The notes under the pieces are model-generated. The model saw only the letters and a program-made list of their open reading frames with translations, was not told the origin of the DNA and made no database searches. Both the position numbers and the translations under genes were made by a program. From positions 1 to 10,446 of the forward strand of contig JAIOSR010000298.1 in NCBI GenBank assembly GCA_021107495.1: a stretch of DNA of 10,446 bases. Reading direction: 5' to 3'. Numbering within the stretch: the stretch's first letter is position 1; each line of letters opens with the position of its first letter. Positions 1 through 7,809 of the stretch are shown in pieces. The DNA is from Desulfobacterales bacterium (GTDB lineage: Bacteria > Desulfobacterota > DSM-4660 > Desulfatiglandales > Desulfatiglandaceae).

Positions 1-1121
1 AATTTTTTTGCGGCAATTTTCAGATTCTCCTTGCACGCCGGACACGCTGAAACTAACAGATCTGCCCCTGTTTCCTTCATGTCGGACACCCTTAACCGGG
101 CCAGGTCGTCTGCAAAATCGGGAAAGCCTGTCGGCAGTAATCCTCCTCCTCCACAGCAAAAGCTGTTTTCACGGGAGAGACTGAGTTCCTTGAAATCAAG
201 GCCTTCGATCGCGTTCAGTATCCTGCGGGGGGCATCATAGATACCCTGTCCCCTCCCTAAATGGCAGGGGTCGTGGTAGGTGGCGGTTTTACGGGCTCCC
301 ATAGGACCGAGCTTCAATTTCCCTTCGTCCTGAAGCCTTTCAAAAAATTCAGTGGCGTGAAGGATTTCAAACTTGAGCGGTCTTTTGACCCAACGGGGAT
401 AATAATTCTTAAAGACCATGGCACAGGTGGGGCAGGTAAAGACCACCTTTGATGCCCCGCTTTTCTCTATGGCCTCTACGTTGTACTTTGCCATGTCATA
501 GGTCTTTTCTTCATATCCGGCAAAATAGAGGGGCGCCCCGCAACACCACTCATCATTGTTAATTGCAAAAGGGATATCGAGTTTTGTCAGTACGTTCACA
601 AAGGCATCTGGTATTTCTGTTTCCATGTAGGATGAAACGCAACCCACAAAGTAGAATATTTCAGGACTGGAGGACATGCTGTCTTTTTTCTCATCCGATA
701 ACCACTCTGTCCTCGCGGGGAGCCTACCTCCGTAAGGGCTTTTTTTGCTAAGTATATTTTCAACAATGGACTTATGGGGTTCAAGAAGGGGAATGCCATT
801 TTCGACCAATTCTCTTTTTATCAGAGTAAAAAGGTCGACCTGACTCCCAATAATACCGCAGTTTATTTCGCAGGCACCGCAGGTAGTACAGTGAAAGAGC
901 AGGTCCCTTACGGATTCTGAAAACCCCATCTTTCCCTCGTAAATTGCCCGTGCGATTTGCATTATACCACCGGCGCTGTAGGTGAAATACTTTCCCTTGA
1001 TTTGCATGGGGCACAGGACGCTGAACTGGGCCTCTTCATTACCATAACCACATTGTCCGCACCGTATACATTTGTGCATTGCGGTATAGAGATCTTCGCT
1101 GATATTGAAACGGGTTTCCAT
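1..1121 (-). CDS. CCG-domain (Fe-S)-binding oxidoreductase subunit, GlcF/HdrD-like; 3' end outside window
   Basis: The reading frame is open from an ATG at 1121 to the window edge (373 residues, no stop). An N-terminal ferredoxin-like part carries two 4Fe-4S cysteine sets: C18, C21, C24 with C37 before Pro, and C78, C81, C84, C88. Two cysteine-rich CCG domains follow: C161, C193-C194-G, C230/C233, then C286, C322-C323-G, C360/C363. This is the layout of GlcF, LldE and HdrD-type proteins, which carry electrons from a flavin dehydrogenase towards quinone, heterodisulfide or another acceptor. No membrane segment is visible, so it is probably cytoplasmic or peripheral. The last motif is already present, so only a short tail should be missing. 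The start is firm: an AGGAGG lies 8 bp upstream and overlaps the TAG stop of the FAD oxidase gene, which suggests coupled translation and a two-subunit enzyme. The physiological acceptor is unknown. Confidence 0.9.
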   Translation of the reverse strand, partial: METRFNISEDLYTAMHKCIRCGQCGYGNEEAQFSVLCPMQIKGKYFTYSAGGIMQIARAIYEGKMGFSESVRDLLFHCTTCGACEINCGIIGSQVDLFTLIKRELVENGIPLLEPHKSIVENILSKKSPYGGRLPARTEWLSDEKKDSMSSSPEIFYFVGCVSSYMETEIPDAFVNVLTKLDIPFAINNDEWCCGAPLYFAGYEEKTYDMAKYNVEAIEKSGASKVVFTCPTCAMVFKNYYPRWVKRPLKFEILHATEFFERLQDEGKLKLGPMGARKTATYHDPCHLGRGQGIYDAPRRILNAIEGLDFKELSLSRENSFCCGGGGLLPTGFPDFADDLARLRVSDMKETGADLLVSACPACKENLKIAAKK

Positions 1122-1133
1122 TATCCTTACCTC

Positions 1134-2606
1134 CTAAAACAGTATCATGCCGGGATTCATGATGTTGTTGGGATCTACAAGTTTTTTTATCTTCCGGAGG
1201 AGTTCTCCATATTGGCCGGTCATTCCGAAAAAAGCAGGGTCCTTTCGATACCTAAACATGACCCCCCCATAGTTACGGAGCAAATTTCTGTATAAATCGC
1301 CGTATATGCCTTTCAAATGTAATAAATAATCTCGCTGTTCGATCAAGGAACCTGTTACATAGACCACAAAGGCAAAGAAGAACTCCCTCCCGTGTGAGTA
1401 GGGCAGCGCACGGTAAAAATAGGGTGGTTTGAATTCCCGCTCAGCCAAATCCCACATAAATTTTTCTATTTCCAGGAGCTTAGAGGGCTCAGCCGTAAGC
1501 AGGCAGCCCGGCAAATGGAGCCCGGCCCTTATCTGAGATTCTTCACCCGGTTTAGGATGGATCCCTTTCACAAAGTAGGAGTCCAAGTATTCATAGCATC
1601 CGGGATATTTCTCTTTTGCTTCTTCATTATTGAGGGAGTCGCCGCCAAGCTCCCTGGCAATCTTGATGCAAGTTTTTTCCTGTGCGTCAACGACCTCCTT
1701 GTACCCGCTGAGCCGGGCAGAGGCGATACCGAAGGGAACTCCGGGAGGCGGGGTCTTTTGGTCCCGCTTTAACATCACTTCCGGCATTTTCTCCGACTTG
1801 GAAAGCATCATTTCATGAAACATATTCCAGCCCCAGGTCCAGAACGTCACGCTTTCCGCCAGGTTTCTCCTTACCAAGCGCTTCATATAATCCATGGCGG
1901 GAGGGAAATCATCAAAGGTAGTCAAAACTAGTCGCTCATCTTCCCCGCGATCAAATATTTTCACGGCTGCCTTTGTCACGATCCCCAAGGTGCCATAAGA
2001 ATTTGCGAAAAGACCTGTAAGGTCAGGGAAACAGTGGTATCTTGCGCGCCAACCCGCCGTCTCAAAGGCAGCGGAACCGGTTTTTACGATTCCCGCCTCA
2101 GGGGTGACGACTTCAAGGGAAAGCAAGGGGTCTGGGTCCCATTTGGCAGTAAAGTTGCCTGAGGGGCGCATCATATAATTGGCCAGAGGACTGCTTCCAC
2201 CTGCAGCGGTCGGAAGATGACAAAAAAATCCCTTTTCCCTGAGTTTCATAGAAAGTTCATGGAATGTCACGCCCGGTTCGATTAGTGCATACGCAGCATC
2301 TTCATTGATCTCAATAATCTTATTCATAAGCCTCAGGTCAGCCACGACCCCACCCTGCACAGGGACCGTCATGCCGGCGATATTGGAACCTCGGGCCATT
2401 GGCGTTACGGGAACCCTGCTCCGATGGGCAATTTGCAAAAGATGCCTGATTTCCTCCATGGTTTTTGGTAACACAACCAGGCTTGGAAGAGTCATTGATC
2501 CCGGTGCAATGGCCCCATCAGCCGCATAGCCGGCCAAAACCGTTTCATCATCGCTTATTCTATCCTTTGGAAACACAGACGAAAACGCACGGAACAACTC
2601 ACTCAT
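1134..2606 (-). CDS. FAD-linked oxidase (PCMH-type FAD domain, GlcD / vanillyl-alcohol-oxidase superfamily)
   Basis: A 490-residue flavoprotein. The FAD-binding PCMH domain covers about residues 39-215, with the pyrophosphate-loop motif RGSNIAG at 72-78 and GTLGIVTK at 205-212. The C-terminal substrate domain ends in DPNNIMNPG (478-486), the usual close of GlcD/D-lactate dehydrogenase-type enzymes. The stretches FPDLTGLFANSYGTLGIVTK and YGGVMFRYRKDP (446-456) also recall the 4-cresol dehydrogenase/vanillyl-alcohol-oxidase branch, so the substrate may be a hydroxy acid, an alcohol or a phenolic. The family takes hydride onto FAD; here electrons probably pass to the Fe-S protein encoded 12 bp downstream. 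The open frame reaches back to a GTG at 2615, but the GGAGGT at 2614-2619 abuts that codon, while it sits 7 bp before the ATG at 2606, so 2606 is chosen. Covalent FAD attachment cannot be decided from the sequence. The family is secure, the substrate is not. Confidence 0.9.
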   Translation of the reverse strand: MSELFRAFSSVFPKDRISDDETVLAGYAADGAIAPGSMTLPSLVVLPKTMEEIRHLLQIAHRSRVPVTPMARGSNIAGMTVPVQGGVVADLRLMNKIIEINEDAAYALIEPGVTFHELSMKLREKGFFCHLPTAAGGSSPLANYMMRPSGNFTAKWDPDPLLSLEVVTPEAGIVKTGSAAFETAGWRARYHCFPDLTGLFANSYGTLGIVTKAAVKIFDRGEDERLVLTTFDDFPPAMDYMKRLVRRNLAESVTFWTWGWNMFHEMMLSKSEKMPEVMLKRDQKTPPPGVPFGIASARLSGYKEVVDAQEKTCIKIARELGGDSLNNEEAKEKYPGCYEYLDSYFVKGIHPKPGEESQIRAGLHLPGCLLTAEPSKLLEIEKFMWDLAEREFKPPYFYRALPYSHGREFFFAFVVYVTGSLIEQRDYLLHLKGIYGDLYRNLLRNYGGVMFRYRKDPAFFGMTGQYGELLRKIKKLVDPNNIMNPGMILF

Positions 2607-2613
2607 TTTCTCC

Positions 2614-2619
2614 ACCTCC
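2614..2619 (-). promoter_or_regulatory. Shine-Dalgarno site that decides the FAD oxidase start
   Basis: GGAGGT on the minus strand, 7 bp before the ATG at 2606. It overlaps or abuts the alternative in-frame GTG (2615-2613), which rules that codon out as the main start. Confidence 0.75.
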
Positions 2620-2681
2620 CATATTAAGAAAATTACAATTTGATATGTCCTACATCATTCACGGTTGTAAATGGCAGACAT

Positions 2682-3719
2682 TTACCCTGTTGAATTTTTC
2701 TGGGATTCTGTTGATCTGGTAGCAGTACGGACCATGGCTTCTATATTTTCCACCGGGGTTTTTGGAGGGATCCCGCATCCACTCATGAGAATAAAGCGGC
2801 TTCGGCCTCCCTTTGAAAGAGATCTAAGCGTATCCGCCTCAACCTGTTCTGTGGTTCCCATGAGCAGAGAGTTGACAGGATCTACATTTCCACCCAGGAC
2901 CGCCTTAGGGATTACTGCTTGCGCTTCCGCAAGATCCATGCACTGATCCAGGCTCAGTACCGATGCACCGGTGTGGGCCATACTTTCAAGCAGAGAAATG
3001 GTATCTCCGCAGATGTGTAAGATGCAGGGAACCCTTAACTCATTGACAATTTTCCGCAGTCTGGGCAGGACAATACGTCGGAACATGGGCGGAGAGATCA
3101 TGGAGGCGGAGGCCGTCGGCTCCGGAATGAGAAGGACATTTGCCCCTCTCTCGATCAGGGCCTGACCAAAATCCAGCAGAAAATCGGTGATCTTATCCAT
3201 CAGGCGTTCCAGAACCGGTTGGTTTTTATAGATCATTCTCATAATCAGTTCGGCCTCTATGACCCGGCAGGTGGTGGTGAAAGGTCCTTCAAAAAGGCCC
3301 ACCACAGGGATCTCACCATTGCCATATGCACTTAAACCCCGGGTAGCCTCCAATATAACCGGCAGCGTTGCTTCTCTGTTTGCATCAGGTTGTGGAACAT
3401 TATCAATATCCTTTACACTGGTAATTTCAAGGGGAAGTGGATCTACCAGTGGCCCGGATTCCAGAAAACGAACCTTGCATCCGAATGCCTCCGGGATGTA
3501 TAAAGGATGGACATAGCTGAAAACGGCGTCATATCCCATGGACTCTTTTGCCTCAATTTGGGCCTTCACCATTAACTGCGGGTCGGAGGCCACCTCAAGG
3601 GGCGAAAAATCGGAAAAATTGGTTGCCGCCCACCCTGCTATCAGAGGAAAAATAGGCACCCTGTCCTGCGGAGTCCCCTCTAATGCATCCTTAAATCGTT
3701 GCATGTCTGTATAGGTCAT
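2682..3719 (-). CDS. UroD/MtaA-family (cobalamin-dependent-type) methyltransferase
   Basis: A 345-residue protein with the uroporphyrinogen decarboxylase/MtaA TIM-barrel fold. The zinc-site signature of the methyltransferase branch (MtaA/MtbA type) is visible: H235 and C237 in LHICGDT, and C315 in SGCGIPPKTP. In that branch Zn activates a thiol acceptor (coenzyme M in methanogens) for methyl transfer from a methyl-corrinoid. True UroD lacks this His/Cys/Cys set. In bacteria such proteins occur in demethylation pathways and as poorly characterised catabolic genes. No corrinoid protein or substrate:corrinoid methyltransferase lies in the window, so the donor and acceptor are open. Its start is 7 bp after the molybdoenzyme stop, with an AAGGTG ribosome site inside that gene's last codons, so the two are tightly coupled. 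Haem biosynthesis is unlikely in this context. Confidence 0.85.
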   Translation of the reverse strand: MTYTDMQRFKDALEGTPQDRVPIFPLIAGWAATNFSDFSPLEVASDPQLMVKAQIEAKESMGYDAVFSYVHPLYIPEAFGCKVRFLESGPLVDPLPLEITSVKDIDNVPQPDANREATLPVILEATRGLSAYGNGEIPVVGLFEGPFTTTCRVIEAELIMRMIYKNQPVLERLMDKITDFLLDFGQALIERGANVLLIPEPTASASMISPPMFRRIVLPRLRKIVNELRVPCILHICGDTISLLESMAHTGASVLSLDQCMDLAEAQAVIPKAVLGGNVDPVNSLLMGTTEQVEADTLRSLSKGGRSRFILMSGCGIPPKTPVENIEAMVRTATRSTESQKNSTG

Positions 3720-3726
3720 GATTATG

Positions 3727-5829
3727 TTACACCTTAGAAATTTTACACAGAAGCCCCCTCAGGTTCGTTGTACCCATTTCCGGGCTGTAAGGCGGATTGT
3801 CATCGACCAGAATATTGACGTTTGCCTCTGCCCAGCCGTACAAGCTTGAAACACCCTTTTCAGGAAACCACCATGCGTAATCGACACCGATCACCTTAGG
3901 ATCGATCCCTTTGATTAAACGCGCCTTTTGCTTAATCCTGCCCCTGATGGTCTCGATGTATACCCAATCTCCATCATTAATATCTGCCTTCTCTGCCGTT
4001 ACAGGATGGATATAAACCACCGGCTCCGGGTGTTCCCCGCGAAGGGCATTCACTTGCCTGCCCCCCGAGTGCCTAAAAGGACCCGCCTTCCAGGTAGTGA
4101 AGATTAAGGGATATTCTTCGGCCAGGCCCGTGTCGCTATAAGGGGTTTCCGGCGGTTCTTGGTAGGCGGGTAAAGGACCAAACCCCCACTCATCGAGTCG
4201 AGGGGAGTATATTTCTACTTTTCCGGAAGGGGTTTCAAAACCCTTCTCTTTATAACTCCTATATTGCCGGGAACCGGGAATGATAGCTATCCTTTTGAAT
4301 TCCTCGAAAGAGAGGCCTGCCGGTCTTAACACGTAGTCAAGGCACTGCTCTTCCCTGTCCCAGAAATATTCTCCAAGATCCAGTTTTTTGGCAAGCCCGG
4401 CTAAGATCTCATAATCTGATCGGCATTCGCCTATCCGGGTTACCTTCTGCTGAACCAGAGTCATAGGGTAAGAATAGGGTGGCGTCACGATGCTGTCGAA
4501 TTCAAGATAGCTCGCAGCGGGCAACACTATGTCTGCCAAGGCGGCCGTTGGGGTCATAAACATATCGGCCACTGCCAAAAAGTCCAGCTTCATGAGGGCT
4601 TTATACGTCTTTTGTACGTTCGGATAACTCAGGAGGGGATTGGCGCCCTGAATGTAAAGGGCACGGATGGGATAGGGTTCCTGATCAACGATAGCCTTTA
4701 TAATGCTTTGCGGCTGAACATATCGGATCATGGGCAGTACCTTCATATCTGCGCCAACCCGCTTTTCCCATATATCAGGAGACATCTTTTCAATCAGCTC
4801 CAGCTCGGGCGATCGGCGGCCAAATAACGGGAGGGATAGGGGTTGTATCTCACCACCAGGTGCGCCCAGATTACCGGTGATGGCCCTTAGAATACAAATA
4901 GCGCGAGCGTTTTGAAAGCTGTTCAGCCCATGGTCAATGGCATTCCCCCATTGGATACATGCGGGCTTGTTCCTGGCATAGAGCCTGGCGGCCTGTCTGA
5001 TTTTTTCTGATGGCACCCAGGTTATTGTTTCGACCTTTTCGGGCGTATACCCGCTGACATGGCTTTTCAACCGGTTAAACCCGATGGTCCATTTATCCAC
5101 GAATGCCCTGTCAAAGAGGTCTTCATCTATGATCACATGGATCATGCCCAGTGCCAGGGCTAAGTCGGAACCAGGCCTCAATTGAATCCAAACATCCGAT
5201 TTTTTAGCCAATTCTGTTTCCCTTGGATCAATGACAATGAGTTTCGTGCCTTTCTCTAAAGCACTTATTACTCGCTGGTCGGCATGATGAAGGGTTTCGG
5301 ACATATTTTTGCCCCAGGCCAAAATGCAAGAGGGCGTATTGTCATAGTCCGGTATAGCATAGAATCCATAAGTCATCCTGGAGGCTAAGATTCTGGGCAG
5401 GAAACAGACATGGCCCTGCCAGGCAACATTGGGTGTACCGAAAACATTTGTCAGCCTGGATAGATAGCTTTCCTGCAAACCTTTTGCCGCACCGTGTATA
5501 AAGCCCACGGATTCAGCCCCTGATTCGCCTTTTATCTTATTCATCCGGATGGAGATCTCTTCCAGTGCTTCATCCCATGAAACCTTCCGCCAACTGCCGC
5601 TACCTCTTTCCCCTTCCCTTTTTAAGGGATGCTTCAGCCTGTGGGGATGATAAAGATACTCCAGGGATGCCAGGCCTTTAGTGCACAGCTCGCCCCGGTT
5701 CAGGGGGTTGTCAGGATCCCCTTCGACCTTGACCACCTCATCGGCTTCCATGTGCACCCGTATGCCGCAACCTACGGCGCAAAGACCGCATGTGCTTTTT
5801 ATGACCGCTTGTTTCGTTTTTTTGTCCAT
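3727..5829 (-). CDS. Molybdopterin (bis-MGD) oxidoreductase, single-subunit cytoplasmic type, distantly acetylene-hydratase-like
   Basis: A 700-residue member of the DMSO reductase superfamily. The N-terminal 4Fe-4S domain has C14, C17, C21 and C49 (GELCTKG). The central molybdopterin domains follow, with GKNMSETLHH (173-182) and LIVIDPRE. A C-terminal dinucleotide-binding domain starts near residue 580 and ends with TNLRGLLCKI. C142 in GHVCFLPR is the best candidate for the Mo/W cysteine ligand. There is no twin-arginine signal, so the enzyme should stay in the cytoplasm. No four-cluster ferredoxin or membrane-anchor subunit is encoded alongside, unlike respiratory reductases. From recalled sequence, length and motif spacing resemble Pelobacter acetylene hydratase, but the residue matching its catalytic Asp13 is Ala18 here, so hydratase activity on acetylene is not expected. 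The ribosome site is weak (AGAAAAGA). Role: probably a redox or hydroxyl-transfer step on the imported substrate; the reaction is unknown. Confidence 0.88.
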   Translation of the reverse strand: MDKKTKQAVIKSTCGLCAVGCGIRVHMEADEVVKVEGDPDNPLNRGELCTKGLASLEYLYHPHRLKHPLKREGERGSGSWRKVSWDEALEEISIRMNKIKGESGAESVGFIHGAAKGLQESYLSRLTNVFGTPNVAWQGHVCFLPRILASRMTYGFYAIPDYDNTPSCILAWGKNMSETLHHADQRVISALEKGTKLIVIDPRETELAKKSDVWIQLRPGSDLALALGMIHVIIDEDLFDRAFVDKWTIGFNRLKSHVSGYTPEKVETITWVPSEKIRQAARLYARNKPACIQWGNAIDHGLNSFQNARAICILRAITGNLGAPGGEIQPLSLPLFGRRSPELELIEKMSPDIWEKRVGADMKVLPMIRYVQPQSIIKAIVDQEPYPIRALYIQGANPLLSYPNVQKTYKALMKLDFLAVADMFMTPTAALADIVLPAASYLEFDSIVTPPYSYPMTLVQQKVTRIGECRSDYEILAGLAKKLDLGEYFWDREEQCLDYVLRPAGLSFEEFKRIAIIPGSRQYRSYKEKGFETPSGKVEIYSPRLDEWGFGPLPAYQEPPETPYSDTGLAEEYPLIFTTWKAGPFRHSGGRQVNALRGEHPEPVVYIHPVTAEKADINDGDWVYIETIRGRIKQKARLIKGIDPKVIGVDYAWWFPEKGVSSLYGWAEANVNILVDDNPPYSPEMGTTNLRGLLCKISKV

Positions 5830-5873
5830 ATCAAGTTATCTTTTCTGGTTTGCATTAAATTGGGCAAGTCTTA

Positions 5874-7175
5874 TCATCGCATAAGATTTGGCAGGAAAAG
5901 GGCGATCTGAGGAAAAATCATCAGAAGCGCCACGCATATCAGAATAGCAAATAAAAAAGGAAAGGCGCCCTTAAAGATGACCTCCAGCGGTATATCTTTT
6001 GCTATCCCGGACACCACATAGACGTTTATACCCACCGGCGGCGTAATGACGCCCATCTCCGTTATCAGGACGATAATCACCCCAAACCAGATGGGATCGA
6101 AACCCAAGGCCGTTACCAGGGGGAATATGATGGGAACCGTCAGAAGAATCATGGCAAGGGAGTCCATGAAGCAACCCCCTATTAGATAGATGAACACTAT
6201 AAACAGCATGATCGCAAAGTTGGGCAGAGGAAGATTGCCCACCCATGATGCCGCCATATAAGGAATCCTTGTAATGGCCATAAAATGGCCGAATACGGTG
6301 GCTCCGGCCACAATAACCAGGACCATGCAGGAAATTCTCGTGCTTTCCACCACCGCCCGGACAAACCCGCTCCAGCTCAGTCTCCGGCGGATAACACCGA
6401 GTAAGATAGCTCCGCCGGCACCAATGGCGCCGGCTTCCGTGGGTGTGAAAAAACCGATGAAAAGCCCCCCCATGACAAGTAGAAAAAGAATTAGGGTTTC
6501 TCCAATCCCTGTTAGTGCTATAAATTTTTCCTTGAGAGTTGTTTTGGCACCGCGTGGTGCGGCGTCAGGCTTGAGCCGGACCCAGACGAAAATGGTTGCC
6601 GCGAAACATGCAGCCAGGAGTATGCCCGGCAAGATCCCTGCTGCAAAAAGTCTTCCTATGGATTGCTCTGTGGCGATCCCATAGACAATAAATATCACAC
6701 TGGGAGGAATAAGGACGCCAAGGCTGCCCCCCGCAGCAATGGTCCCCGTGCTCAGGGAAAGACTGTACTTGTGTCTCTTCATCTCAGGTAGGGCCACCGT
6801 GGTCATGGTCGCGACGGAGGCGTTGGTGGAACCGCAAATGGATGCAAAACCCGCACAGGCCCCTATCGTGGCAATGCCCAATCCCCCCGGAAGAGCTCCC
6901 AGAAATTTATAGGCCGTATCAAACAGTCGGCGGCTTATACCTGCATGGAATGCAATCTGTCCCATGAAAATGAATAGGGGGACAACGCTGAGGCTGTATG
7001 AACCAAAGATCCTGAAGAAGTCCTTGGTCATGATCCGAAGGCCACTCTCTACGGACACCACAAGGCTAAAGCCGATGAACCCTAAAAGGGCCATCACAAA
7101 TCCTACCGGCATGCGAGAGAACAAAAAGATGATCAAAATGACCAATCCGACCAGACCAATTGTCGCGGGATCCAT
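5874..7175 (-). CDS. dctM: TRAP transporter large membrane subunit DctM
   Basis: A 433-residue polytopic membrane protein of the usual DctM length and of almost uniform hydrophobicity. Family signatures are clear: GGSLGVLIPPSVIFIVYG (149-166), FFTPTEAGAIGA (242-253), and TEMGVITPPVGINVYV (372-387) in the second half, the pseudo-repeat of the first. DctM forms the ion-driven (usually Na+) translocation channel of a TRAP transporter and works with DctQ and the periplasmic DctP. The start is set at the ATG at 7175. The GTG at 7181 is also in frame, but AAGGAG (7183-7188) lies only 1 bp from it and 7 bp from the ATG. A 46-bp gap separates it from dctQ. The gene ends in a double stop (TGA TAA) 44 bp before the molybdoenzyme. 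Confidence 0.95.
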   Translation of the reverse strand: MDPATIGLVGLVILIIFLFSRMPVGFVMALLGFIGFSLVVSVESGLRIMTKDFFRIFGSYSLSVVPLFIFMGQIAFHAGISRRLFDTAYKFLGALPGGLGIATIGACAGFASICGSTNASVATMTTVALPEMKRHKYSLSLSTGTIAAGGSLGVLIPPSVIFIVYGIATEQSIGRLFAAGILPGILLAACFAATIFVWVRLKPDAAPRGAKTTLKEKFIALTGIGETLILFLLVMGGLFIGFFTPTEAGAIGAGGAILLGVIRRRLSWSGFVRAVVESTRISCMVLVIVAGATVFGHFMAITRIPYMAASWVGNLPLPNFAIMLFIVFIYLIGGCFMDSLAMILLTVPIIFPLVTALGFDPIWFGVIIVLITEMGVITPPVGINVYVVSGIAKDIPLEVIFKGAFPFLFAILICVALLMIFPQIALFLPNLMR

Positions 7176-7182
7176 ATTCACT

Positions 7183-7188
7183 CTCCTT
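7183..7188 (-). promoter_or_regulatory. Shine-Dalgarno site that decides the dctM start
   Basis: AAGGAG on the minus strand, spaced 7 bp from the ATG at 7175. It is only 1 bp from the in-frame GTG at 7181. Confidence 0.75.
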
Positions 7189-7221
7189 GTACAACCCCAA
7201 AAGGGACCAGCGAATGCCGGA

Positions 7222-7725
7222 TTATTCTTTCCACATGTACCACGCCTTTTCTTTGCCTGTTAACACCCTCCAGAGATCCACCAGGAGGATAAAACAGACG
7301 ACAATTGTGGAAAAGGCAAGACCATAGAGCAACGGGGAAAGAGGCAATTCCAGGGTCAGGGAAACCTCGCCGGCGGATCTCAGGTCATTTCCATAGCGGA
7401 TGCACTCGAAGGATAATAAGGCAAACAGGCCTATGCTTAACAGTTGGATGAGGATAAAAAGAATGGACTGTACCCGTTTAGAAAAATGTATCACCAGCAC
7501 AGAAACAGCCACATGTCCCCGTTTCAGCGTGGTATAGCCCAAGGCAAATCCTGCTACCATCGCACCTAAAAACTCCACGATCTCGTATGTACCTAAGATA
7601 GGGCGCCGGAAGAGCCTAAGAACCACGTCAGCACAGGTAAGCCCGGTCATGCCAACCAGACAAACTCCCGCTATTAAATTCAATAGGGAGGATATGTTTT
7701 TAATCCCTTTACTAAAACTTAACAT
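7222..7725 (-). CDS. dctQ: TRAP transporter small membrane subunit DctQ
   Basis: A 167-residue protein of normal DctQ length with four membrane helices at about residues 11-33, 48-66, 84-106 and 129-150. The stretch DVVLRLFRRPILGTYEIVEF (33-52), between helices 1 and 2, is typical of the family, where the first helix is followed by a short link and the E-I-V/T-E motif. DctQ packs against DctM and is needed for transport. AGGGG lies about 8 bp before the ATG at 7725. An 84-bp spacer with a strong hairpin separates it from dctP. This is the common P-Q-M gene order. Confidence 0.93.
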   Translation of the reverse strand: MLSFSKGIKNISSLLNLIAGVCLVGMTGLTCADVVLRLFRRPILGTYEIVEFLGAMVAGFALGYTTLKRGHVAVSVLVIHFSKRVQSILFILIQLLSIGLFALLSFECIRYGNDLRSAGEVSLTLELPLSPLLYGLAFSTIVVCFILLVDLWRVLTGKEKAWYMWKE

Positions 7726-7751
7726 TTTACCATCCCCTAATTAAAGCAGAC

Positions 7752-7787
7752 AGGGGCTGCCTATATTGATACAATACGGCAACCCCT
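7752..7787 (-). other. Hairpin between dctP and dctQ (mRNA stabiliser or attenuator)
   Basis: The arms 7752-7761 and 7778-7787 pair over 10 bp. The inner arms TATTG (7764-7768) and CAATA (7772-7776) add 5 bp around a 3-nt loop. One outer pair is G-U in the leftward transcript but a C/A mismatch in the opposite one, so the fold fits the operon's own RNA. No U tract follows on the leftward side, so it is not a simple terminator. In periplasmic-binding-protein operons, such hairpins after the binding-protein gene protect its mRNA or reduce read-through. That role is inferred here. Confidence 0.6.
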
Positions 7788-7809
7788 TTTTCTGTTCGGC
7801 CTTTTATTG

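Noticed and set aside
596..1014. Two short minus-strand ORFs within the Fe-S protein region
   Set aside because: They are out of frame with the continuous 373-residue CCG-domain protein that covers the same bases.
2682..3719. Uroporphyrinogen decarboxylase of haem biosynthesis
   Set aside because: The His/Cys/Cys zinc site marks the methyltransferase branch, and the neighbours are catabolic rather than tetrapyrrole genes.
3727..5829. Acetylene hydratase
   Set aside because: Length and spacing are similar, but the residue at the catalytic Asp13 position is Ala18.
7752..7795. Plus-strand rho-independent terminator (hairpin followed by TTTTT)
   Set aside because: There is no plus-strand gene upstream that needs it, and on that strand the stem has a C/A mismatch. 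The fold fits the leftward transcript better.
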